A stretch of 64,000 bases of DNA from Rhizobium sp. BK418 (GTDB lineage Bacteria; Pseudomonadota; Alphaproteobacteria; Rhizobiales; Rhizobiaceae): NCBI RefSeq assembly GCF_004341105.1, contig NZ_SLZK01000009.1, forward strand, positions 62,001-126,000, in the 5' to 3' direction. A program made the position numbers and the translations under genes. The notes beneath the pieces were generated by a model that worked only from the letters and a program-made list of their open reading frames with translations, was not told where the DNA came from and ran no database searches. Positions 55,204 to 61,827 of the stretch are shown here, piece after piece (position 1 is the first letter of the stretch; each line of letters begins with the position of its first letter).

Positions 55204-55986
55204 ATGATGCTGACAACACTTGCGATGCTCGCGAGCCTGTCCGGTGCTGCCGCCACGATCGCGCAATCAAGCCAGAACGAGGTCGATGTCGAACTGGTGC
55301 TGGCCGTCGATACCTCCCGCTCCATGGACTATGAAGAGGTTCGCATACAGCGCGAGGGCTATGTCGAGGCGCTCAGGCACAAGGAGTTCCTGGATGCCGT
55401 CAAAGGTGGCCTTACCGGCCGGATCGCCATCAGCTATTTCGAGTGGGCAGGCTATGTCGTCCCAGGTTCCGTCATCGACTGGCAGGTGATCGAGACGCAG
55501 AAGGATGCGTTGGAGTTCGCTGACAAACTGGAAGCGAGGCCGATCGCCACGCAGCGCCGCACGTCCATATCGGCGGCGATCGTTCAAGGTGTTTCGATGC
55601 TGGCAATCAGCCCCTATAGGAGCAATCGCGAAGTGATCGACGTTTCCGGCGACGGCCCCAATAATTCCGGCGATCCCGTCACGCCTGCCCGCGATACGGC
55701 CCTGGGGACGGGAGCCGTCATCAACGGCCTTGCGATCATGCTGCGGCCATCCGAGGTGCCGGAGGGGCTTGATAAATACTATGCCGATTGCGTCATCGGC
55801 GGCCCCGGCTCCTTTGTATTGCCGGTTCACAAGATCGAGGATTTCGCCGTCGCCGTTCGCCGGAAGTTGGTTTGGGAAATCAGCGGCCTTGAACCCCCAG
55901 CGCAGGTCCGCAAAATCGCAGCCAATCAGCCGACAACGGACTGCCTTGTCGGTGAGAAGCTGTGGCAGAACCTCTTCGACCGCTGA
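55204..55986 (+). CDS. DUF1194 von Willebrand factor A-like protein
   Basis: A 260-aa secreted protein with a signal peptide cleaved near TIAQSSQNE. The VWA fold shows a MIDAS start LAVDTSRSMD (D-x-S-x-S) near residue 33. DUF1194 proteins are common in Alphaproteobacteria and presumably bind metal and partner proteins in the periplasm; no function is proven. It is convergent with the luciferase-like gene, 4 nt apart. Confidence 0.82.
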   Translation: MMLTTLAMLASLSGAAATIAQSSQNEVDVELVLAVDTSRSMDYEEVRIQREGYVEALRHKEFLDAVKGGLTGRIAISYFEWAGYVVPGSVIDWQVIETQKDALEFADKLEARPIATQRRTSISAAIVQGVSMLAISPYRSNREVIDVSGDGPNNSGDPVTPARDTALGTGAVINGLAIMLRPSEVPEGLDKYYADCVIGGPGSFVLPVHKIEDFAVAVRRKLVWEISGLEPPAQVRKIAANQPTTDCLVGEKLWQNLFDR

Positions 55987-55990
55987 ACAC

Positions 55991-56920
55991 CTATCCCGAT
56001 TTCGAACTTGCGGTCAGAGGCGCTGTCTGTTCCAGCCGAGGCAGAACCTCTTTCGCGATGATTTCAAGGTCGGAGAGCGCTTTGTCGTCTTCGACAGCAA
56101 GATTGAACGCGACGTGATGCACACCAAGCTGGCGAAGGGTCACAAGAGCGGCAAGCAATCCATTCGGCCCCGTCCGATACCCGAGATCGATGTCATCGAG
56201 ACGATCGACGGGTGTATCGATGAGTTCGAGCGCCATGGCTTGACCCATTCCGCGGAATTCGCTGGTTGTGCGCTGCACGGCCCGATGCCACAGCGCGATC
56301 CGGTCCTTCTGTGCGACAAGCGGACGGTGATAGGTCATCCAGGCTTCGGCGTTTCTGGCGATCCATTCGAGCGACTGCGAGGATGAGCCGACTGCGATCA
56401 ATGGAACGTGGCGGCCACTGCGTGGACGGATCTCAAATTGGTCCTCGTCTGTCTGCGAGCCAACGCGACCGTCGAGAGCGTCACTGAGGGCCGCCCAATT
56501 CTTTCGAAACAATTCTCGGCGGTCCTCGACATGGCGGCCAAATGCTGAAAATTCAGATGGGCGATCGCCGGAGCCGAGCCCAAGAACGAACCTGCCCGAC
56601 GAGAGCACGTCGATCGAAAGAGCCGCCTTGGCGATATGCAGGGGATGGCGCAGCGGCAGGACGATCGAGCCGGTCGCCAAAGTGATCGATCGTGTAGACG
56701 CTGCGAGCGCACCAAGCAGAACCCAGGGATCGGAGTGGCCGATGGGATCGGGATAGGCCGAACTGTTCAAAGGGACATCTCGGACCCAGATGGCCGCAAA
56801 ACCAAGCTCATCGGCGCGACGGACAAGCTCCATCTGAAGGCCGAAATCGATGTCCCGCCGTCGCCGCGCCTGCAAGGGAAGAATGATACCGATCGTCAGC
56901 TGTGAATCTTGGAAGAGCAT
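55991..56920 (-). CDS. Luciferase-like monooxygenase family oxidoreductase
   Basis: A 309-aa LLM-class flavin protein (TIM barrel). ATG 56920 is preferred to an upstream frame beginning at 57091. LTIGIILPLQ, GFAAIWVRDVPL and FVLGLGSGDRPSEF are typical. It would use reduced FMN or F420 to oxidise an unknown substrate. Many LLM proteins in rhizobia act on sulfonates, but no such genes are adjacent. Confidence 0.82.
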   Translation of the reverse strand: MLFQDSQLTIGIILPLQARRRRDIDFGLQMELVRRADELGFAAIWVRDVPLNSSAYPDPIGHSDPWVLLGALAASTRSITLATGSIVLPLRHPLHIAKAALSIDVLSSGRFVLGLGSGDRPSEFSAFGRHVEDRRELFRKNWAALSDALDGRVGSQTDEDQFEIRPRSGRHVPLIAVGSSSQSLEWIARNAEAWMTYHRPLVAQKDRIALWHRAVQRTTSEFRGMGQAMALELIDTPVDRLDDIDLGYRTGPNGLLAALVTLRQLGVHHVAFNLAVEDDKALSDLEIIAKEVLPRLEQTAPLTASSKSG

Positions 56921-56999
56921 CAACCGTTTCCCGCGTTGCCTGACTGCACGTGGGTGATCTGCGCGAGGTTTGCAATAGCGGAAAATGCTGTCGCTGGTG

Positions 57000-57308
57000 C
57001 TACCAGAGGGCGACCGGCGCGCTTGCCAAAAACTGGTCGAGAGCAAAAGCAAGCGCGGGGGCAGCTGCCACGATCTCCTCGCGGGCCGCAAAAATGAGCA
57101 GCCCCAGCATCGAGATTATCGATCCAGCTTCGATGAGCGACATGGGATTGCCGACAGATGTCAGAGATGCCGCGGGGAGAACGACATGTGGTCGCGCGGC
57201 TGTGGGGCTGTTGTCGTTTGCAGGATGAAAGAGACGGGTAGGGCGAGGATAGGCGACGCGGGATTTCTTGCATATTCCAGGGTAGGTTTCGCAGACTGAA
57301 CTAGACAT
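57000..57308 (-). CDS. Small membrane protein, unknown
   Basis: A 102-aa frame starting ATG 57308 with TAGGGA 7 nt upstream. The N-terminal 50 residues are basic and Pro/Ser-rich with an ANDN motif seen in many short Rhizobium proteins, and one hydrophobic segment (MSLIEAGSIISMLGLLIFAA) follows. No family known. Confidence 0.5.
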   Translation of the reverse strand: MSSSVCETYPGICKKSRVAYPRPTRLFHPANDNSPTAARPHVVLPAASLTSVGNPMSLIEAGSIISMLGLLIFAAREEIVAAAPALAFALDQFLASAPVALW

Positions 57309-57564
57309 CGGATGTCCCTAACCGCATTGAAAATTCTAGAGTTAATTTGGGGTTCGGGCGGTCTTGCTTCAACTATACTCATAGATAGGGGCTGGCTCCG
57401 AATTGGGGGGCGGCCATCTGCCTTCGTTATGCGCTGGGTGCATAGGTGAGCTGTAGTCTGGACGCTACTCATTCTCGCAGCCTCATATTATATATTGGTC
57501 ATCAAAGCGAACGAAGCGCCGCTGACTGGCAGCTGGTCGCTAGACCCACGGAAAGGGGACTAAA

Positions 57565-57711
57565 ATGAGCATCGCACGCACTTTCAACAACTGGCGTAAG
57601 TACCGTCAAACCGTTAATGAACTTGGCCGTATGTCGAGCCGCGAGCTTAACGACCTCGGTATTGCACGTGGTGATATCCGCGAAGTTGCACGCGCCGCTA
57701 TCGGCCGCTAA
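57565..57711 (+). CDS. DUF1127 small Arg-rich protein (YjiS/CcaF1-like)
   Basis: A 48-aa basic protein; ATG follows AAAGGGGA. Its whole length is the DUF1127 motif: NNWRKYRQTVNELGRMSSRELNDLGIARGDI. In Rhodobacter sphaeroides the DUF1127 protein CcaF1 binds RNA and is encoded just upstream of the CcsR sRNAs; here a CCUCCUCCC-loop RNA follows 150 nt downstream. In Agrobacterium such proteins affect RNA turnover and phosphate stress. A CTGGAC (57458-57463) may be the -35 of its promoter, but the -10 is unclear. Confidence 0.85.
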   Translation: MSIARTFNNWRKYRQTVNELGRMSSRELNDLGIARGDIREVARAAIGR

Positions 57712-57731
57712 GACGGCATCCACGTGAACCA

Positions 57732-57768
57732 AAAAACGCGCTCGACCTTTCAAAGTCGGGCGCGTTTT
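57732..57768 (+). terminator. Rho-independent terminator after DUF1127 gene
   Basis: AAAAACGCGCTCGAC and GTCGGGCGCGTTTTT form a long stem around CTTTCAAA, ending in T5. It starts 20 nt after the stop codon and would end the DUF1127 transcript before the sRNA. Confidence 0.88.
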
Positions 57769-57825
57769 TCGTTTGTCGAGCCATTCGTCTGACGCATAGT
57801 GCATGGCAGCCCTGCAAATATGTGC

Positions 57826-57854
57826 CTAGAAGAATGGCAAGGCTCAGCCTACAT
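57826..57854 (+). promoter_or_regulatory. Sigma70-type promoter of the sRNA
   Basis: CTAGAA (57826-57831), a 17-nt spacer, then CTACAT (57849-57854). This matches 4/6 and 5/6 of the rhizobial CTTGAC-N17-CTATAT, and the implied start (about 57861) lies directly before the first sRNA hairpin. Confidence 0.6.
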
Positions 57855-57860
57855 GTTGTT

Positions 57861-58017
57861 TTAACGAAGCGATGAAACTCCTCCCTCGTCGCTTCGTCCG
57901 AGACGCGGCTTACCTCCTCCCGAGCCAGCGTCAATGTGGCGGCATCCTCCTCCCGCCGCCACGCGTCATAAGAAGGCGTCTGCCGGATTTCCTCCCTCGG
58001 CAGGCGCCTTATTTTTT
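57861..58017 (+). ncRNA. CcsR/alpha-r14-like sRNA with CCUCCUCCC loops
   Basis: About 157 nt with four hairpins in a row. H1 57865-57896: stem CGAAGCGA/TCGCTTCG, loop with CTCCTCCC. H2 57902-57932: GACGCGGCT pairs with AGCC-A-GCGTC, loop CCTCCTCCC. H3 57936-57962: GTGGCGGC/GCCGCCAC, loop ATCCTCCTCCC. H4 57973-58010: AAGGCG(T)CTGCCG pairs with CGGCAGGCGCCTT, loop contains CCTCCC, then T6 as terminator. Repeated anti-Shine-Dalgarno loops define the CcsR and alpha-r14 (cuckoo) families. It likely base-pairs with ribosome-binding sites or sequesters a protein. Confidence 0.85.
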
Positions 58018-58126
58018 GCAAAAATTAACCGTCATCGCCTCGGCCATCCGGATCTGAATGGTCTCTTATGGCTCCGGTGGCGTTCCCTTACCAGTCAGAT
58101 AGGTCGAGCCGGGCCCGATCTCACGA

Positions 58127-59044
58127 TCAGAGATTTCTAAAGACTGTGCAAGCGACACCGGCAGCGCGTATGGTGCCGCAGAGCTTGGTCGCCTCTGCGC
58201 GTGTCTCCCGGCCGATTCTCGCTGCGTAGCGCGGCCGGTATCCGAAATTTCCACCTCTCTGCCGTACGATCACCGCGCGCTCCGCGTTCAGCGGGTCCGG
58301 AAGCTTTGCCACCGATATCGTGAAGAGCCTGTCTGCGACGGACGGATTGTAGTGGGCGGCAAGCTGTACGCCCCATGGCGCCCAGTCCGCCGATCCGGTC
58401 AGAACGGGCTCGTTCATCTGCCGCGTCTCGGCGAGCGCCACGCATGCCTCCCGGAACGGCATGCCGTCCCGCAGGTCGGGAGCGGCGGTCTCCGGAGGGC
58501 TATCCCGCCAGGTTTCCACGGTCCGGCCGGTAATTGCGAAAACATAATCGCGGGTCTCGATCGGCAGGCGGCCAGAGGAGAGAAAACGGTTGAGACCGGA
58601 CTCCCCGGCATTATAGGCAGCGGCAGCAAGTCCGAGATTGCCGAAGCGAAGCCTGAGTTCGTCGAGATAACTGGAAGAGGCCTTCAGCGCCTGAACGACA
58701 TCGAAGCTGTTTTCCAACGCTCTCAAACGAGCGGTACCCGGCATGAACTGCGCAATGCCTTCCGCACCCTTCGGGCTCACCGCTTCCGGGCGGAACAGAC
58801 TTTCGCGCCAGATCAGGCGGGCGAAGAAGGTCGCGGGAATGTTATGGGCCGCTGCGAAATGATCCATGGCCGCACAGAGATCCGCATTGAAATAATCTTT
58901 TCGAATGCAGACTGTTTGTCCATCGCCACCGTCACCCCGATAAAGACAGGCCCCTTCGGGCGGCGACGGCTCGGCGGCGCCGGCGGCAGGCGCCATTGCA
59001 GCCCATGCAGCAGAAACCAGCACCGCCATTAAGCCTAGCCGCAT
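58127..59044 (-). CDS. Periplasmic lytic transglycosylase (SLT domain)
   Basis: A 305-aa protein. ATG 59044 gives a signal peptide cleaved at AAGAAEP; the frame is open upstream. The SLT/GEWL fold shows FARLIWRESLFRPEA (catalytic Glu about 90), GIAQFMPGTA and AAYNAGE. It cleaves peptidoglycan to 1,6-anhydro-muropeptides. A C-terminal region of about 130 residues may bind the wall. Several Cys (ACLYRG, VCIRKD, LCAAMD) suggest disulfides. Confidence 0.88.
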   Translation of the reverse strand: MRLGLMAVLVSAAWAAMAPAAGAAEPSPPEGACLYRGDGGDGQTVCIRKDYFNADLCAAMDHFAAAHNIPATFFARLIWRESLFRPEAVSPKGAEGIAQFMPGTARLRALENSFDVVQALKASSSYLDELRLRFGNLGLAAAAYNAGESGLNRFLSSGRLPIETRDYVFAITGRTVETWRDSPPETAAPDLRDGMPFREACVALAETRQMNEPVLTGSADWAPWGVQLAAHYNPSVADRLFTISVAKLPDPLNAERAVIVRQRGGNFGYRPRYAARIGRETRAEATKLCGTIRAAGVACTVFRNL

Positions 59045-59141
59045 CTCATCATCGCCAAACCTGCCCCGTGATATCGTGGCGGTTTTCAATCGAGACGGCA
59101 AGTTCCATTGCGACCGCGGGTTTATCCGCGATCGACGGAGT

Positions 59142-59405
59142 TCAATGCACAACCGTCAGGATCGCTATTCCGGCTTCGGCAGCGGCACGGCGAATGGCAT
59201 CTTGCAACTCGCTGAGGTCGATCTGCCCTGTGATCGCATCGACGCAAGCCTTGACGGCCATGACATATTCCTCGCCGTCCTCAGACGGCCAGTCCGTTAT
59301 CAAGACTTCGGCGATGTCTCTCAGTGTCCTGACGACCCTGTATTTTTCCCGGCCACCCAGCATCAGTACCAGAGGGGGGATGCGTTCGTATGTGTTCCAT
59401 TCCAT
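59142..59405 (-). CDS. DUF982 small protein
   Basis: An 87-aa protein. ATG 59405 follows GGGGAGACC; the start at 59423 is upstream of that site. It shows the DUF982 pattern with ITDWPSEDGEEYVMAVKACVDAI and AIRRAAAEAGI. Function unknown; very common in rhizobia, usually as several copies. Confidence 0.78.
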   Translation of the reverse strand: MEWNTYERIPPLVLMLGGREKYRVVRTLRDIAEVLITDWPSEDGEEYVMAVKACVDAITGQIDLSELQDAIRRAAAEAGIAILTVVH

Positions 59406-59722
59406 TACACTTGGTCTCCCCAACGCATGGATATTAGTAACGTTGCAAGAACCATACCGATTGGCTGTGAAGTTCGTGTATCGGGGACAACTGCACGGTT
59501 GCGGGTCGATTTTCCGTTCCCGGCAGCATTAAAATGGAGGCGCTAACTCATGTTTTTTGTTGCGCATTGCCCTCGTCTTCACTAGAGAAAGACTATCATT
59601 GGCCTGGATGTGCCCCGGCCACGTAAGCGTTAACGTCACTCAACGCGTATGATCGAACGGCTTTGCGGCTTCGATCTGCGCGACTGTGTCCTGCGGATCG
59701 TTTCCCGAAGCCCCGGAAGGAC
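59406..59722. other. 317-bp gap between DUF982 and siderophore-interacting genes
   Basis: Divergent promoters are expected here. I see no clear iron box (RirA or Irr) and no RNA gene. The minus-strand frame reaching 59596 has no family resemblance. Confidence 0.35.
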
Positions 59723-60499
59723 ATGATGGATAACCAGCAATCCACGAACCAGCAACTCCCCGCGCCCACCGTCGAACGGATCCGCCATGAGTTGCGCCGC
59801 CGCTCGCTCACGGTTGAAAGCATCAGCGATATTACGCCCGGCATGCGACGGATCGTGCTGAAAGGCGACGGTCTGGCCGACTTCACCAGCCTAGCACCGG
59901 ACGACCATATCAAGGTCATTGTGCCCGGCGTCGATGGTGCGGAAGAGCGTCGCGACTACACTCCACGCCGCTTCGACAATGCAGCCCGCAGCCTGACCAT
60001 CGACTTCGCCTTGCATGAGGCCGGGCCGGTGACGCAATGGGCGATCGATGCCCGGCCCGGTACGCCGCTCGAAATCGGCGGGCCGCGCGGTTCGGCAGTG
60101 GTCTCCGGCGGCGTGAAGAGATGGCTTCTGATCGGCGATGAGACGGCACTCCCCGCCATCGGCCGGCGCATTGAAGAGAGCTCGGCGAATACGATCATCA
60201 CTGCGATAGCCGCCATCGCCGACCACAATGAAGAGCAATCTTTCGAGACTGCTGCGACCCTCGAGACGCGCTGGGTCTATCGTCCTTTATCTGATACGAC
60301 GAATGCCGAGCCGCTCATTGCTGCTTTGGCGGGGATCGATATCATCGCTCAGACATTCGTCTGGGTCGCAGCCGAGGCATCAGTGGTACGGGCAATTCGT
60401 GCCTATCTCGTCGAGGAGCGTAACTATCCGCTGAGCTGGATCAAGGCATCAGGTTACTGGGTCAAGGGTAAGGCGGATACGACCGAAAAGTTTGAATAA
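59723..60499 (+). CDS. Siderophore-interacting protein (FAD/NAD(P)H ferric-siderophore reductase)
   Basis: A 258-aa protein; ATG 59723 follows GGAAGGAC. The N-terminal FAD-binding barrel has SDITPGMRRIVLKG and the RDYTPRRFD signature (about 78); the C-terminal SIP/NAD-binding part has GDETALPAIGRRIE (about 140) and GYWVKGKADTTE at the end. It reduces ferric siderophores in the cytoplasm, releasing iron, as ViuB/YqjH proteins do. No siderophore biosynthesis or receptor gene is next to it. Confidence 0.88.
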   Translation: MMDNQQSTNQQLPAPTVERIRHELRRRSLTVESISDITPGMRRIVLKGDGLADFTSLAPDDHIKVIVPGVDGAEERRDYTPRRFDNAARSLTIDFALHEAGPVTQWAIDARPGTPLEIGGPRGSAVVSGGVKRWLLIGDETALPAIGRRIEESSANTIITAIAAIADHNEEQSFETAATLETRWVYRPLSDTTNAEPLIAALAGIDIIAQTFVWVAAEASVVRAIRAYLVEERNYPLSWIKASGYWVKGKADTTEKFE

Positions 60500-60623
60500 C
60501 CCGAGATATGGCTGAGGCTTTCAATACATCCTTCCAGATCGCTCCCGCCAATCGGCCGGAGCGATCTAACAATGCTTATCCACATGGGCTGCTCGCCATT
60601 TCATCTGTTCCGAGCCACGTCGT

Positions 60624-60649
60624 GGAACCTCCCTCAAATCCCAGTGTTT
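60624..60649 (+). promoter_or_regulatory. EcfG-type promoter candidate for the DUF2934 gene
   Basis: GGAAC, 16 nt, then TGTT (60645-60648), against the general-stress sigma consensus GGAAC-N16/17-CGTT. It lies about 82 nt upstream of the DUF2934 start. One base differs in the -10. Confidence 0.45.
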
Positions 60650-60730
60650 CTCCGAAAAGGAGATGTGTCACGGGTGCCAGCGGCACCAACGCCAGAGCGC
60701 GCACCAGCGACACTGCGATGGGAGGATGCG

Positions 60731-61000
60731 ATGGCCAGAGACAGAGAAGAAGCAATTCGTCAACGCGCCTATGAAATCTGGGAGCAGGAGGGACGCCCGG
60801 AAGGGGCCGCACTCAGACACTGGCTGCAGGCGTCCGACGAACTCAGCGAGGACGATGAGCATGAGACGATGCAGGAGCTGATCGACGAAGATGATCGCGA
60901 TGATGCCGCTCTTCTGCAAGGCGCCGGCGAAAGCGGCGATATTCATACGCGCCGCCGGAGGGTTTCCGGAGCAACCCCGCACATATCGAGTCGCGCATAA
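60731..61000 (+). CDS. DUF2934 small protein
   Basis: An 89-aa protein. ATG 60731 follows GGAGGATGCG exactly; the longer frame from 60572 is not protein-like. It begins ARDREEAIRQRAYEIWEQEGRPEG, the DUF2934 motif, followed by an acidic tail. Function unknown; often part of the general stress response in rhizobia. Confidence 0.8.
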   Translation: MARDREEAIRQRAYEIWEQEGRPEGAALRHWLQASDELSEDDEHETMQELIDEDDRDDAALLQGAGESGDIHTRRRRVSGATPHISSRA

Positions 61001-61005
61001 GTAGA

Positions 61006-61380
61006 TTACTTCTCTGACCGTTCAAGCAGAATACGAGCTTCCTCGAAACGACGCTTTCGGTCACCATCATCTTCATTTGGCGAATAACAGGTGTTCGACA
61101 CGCAGAAGCGGGTGAGGTGATGTGGTTTGTCGACCTTGTCGAATTCGCATTCGAAAGTGTCCGTCATATCGCCAGGCGCAGTCCCGGCTCGTGTCGAATA
61201 GGTCATCCGAACGCCCGGGGGCTTGAGCTCCGGAAAGGACTGCACGGTGCCGATTGCAAGCTGATCGCTCATGAAGAAGCCTTTGGCGACTGATTGACAT
61301 GTCGCTTCGAGATTCGGCGACTGTGCGAAAGCTGCAGCTGGAAACCAGATAATGCCGAATAATACTAAATATTTACGCAA
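61006..61380 (-). CDS. Secreted protein, unknown
   Basis: A 124-aa protein with a signal peptide cleaved at AFAQSPN. Three or four cysteines (ATCQSV, FECEFDK, FCVSNTCYSP) probably form disulfides in the periplasm. The C-terminus is charged. It is convergent with the DUF2934 gene, 5 nt apart. No family is recognised. Confidence 0.65.
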   Translation of the reverse strand: MRKYLVLFGIIWFPAAAFAQSPNLEATCQSVAKGFFMSDQLAIGTVQSFPELKPPGVRMTYSTRAGTAPGDMTDTFECEFDKVDKPHHLTRFCVSNTCYSPNEDDGDRKRRFEEARILLERSEK

Positions 61381-61444
61381 GAGCGTTGCCTCCTGATGCC
61401 GTTCAGAATGAGGTAGAGCCGATCCGGCAAAAGCAAATAGGGCC

Positions 61445-61666
61445 TCAGGCAGCTCCGGAAAAATCTTCCGACAATAGGCTCAGCAATTCGTTGCGATCCC
61501 GCACGCCGAATTCGAACCAATCGACGAGCGCTTTTGCCTTTGTCATTCCGAGGTCACTGTCACGGCGACAGTGCGCGGCTAGGCACCATTCCCGGTGGAT
61601 GCCATCGAGAAAGTTCATCGCTTCCGACGTCAGAGCTTCCTTTGGCCAAACCGTTCGCGTCATCAT
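61445..61666 (-). CDS. Small cytoplasmic protein, unknown
   Basis: A 73-aa frame; ATG 61666 (or 61663) follows AGGGAGCGC. The body has WPKEALTSEAMNFLDGIHREWCLAAHC and VDWFEFGVRDRNELLSLL. It lies 64 nt upstream of the secreted protein gene on the same strand. Resembles short hypothetical proteins of Rhizobium; family not named. Confidence 0.6.
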   Translation of the reverse strand: MMTRTVWPKEALTSEAMNFLDGIHREWCLAAHCRRDSDLGMTKAKALVDWFEFGVRDRNELLSLLSEDFSGAA

Positions 61667-61771
61667 GCGCTCCCTGTGCGGCCCCACATTAAATGACCTA
61701 TGGTTGAGTGCAATGGCGAGAATGCAACACCGAGGGATTAGTTGTCGTCGGTCGATACGTCGTTACGCGGC

Positions 61772-61800
61772 AAAAAGGCGGCAGATGTCTACCTGCCGCC
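61772..61800 (-). terminator. Rho-independent terminator of the Gfo/Idh-AKR gene
   Basis: On the minus strand GGCGGCAG-loop-CTGCCGCC is followed by TTTTT, 27 nt after the fusion gene's stop. Perfect 8-bp stem. Confidence 0.88.
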
Positions 61801-61827
61801 AGTATTGTCGTTGGTGGTGCAAGGCAA

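Noticed and set aside
57698-58021. 107-aa minus-strand frame
   Set aside because: It runs antisense through two rho-independent terminators and the paired stems of the sRNA; the RNA structure explains the sequence better.
58000-59600. EcfG promoters for the transglycosylase and DUF982 genes
   Set aside because: GTTCC or GGAAC fragments are present but none has a CGTT-like -10 at 16-17 nt.
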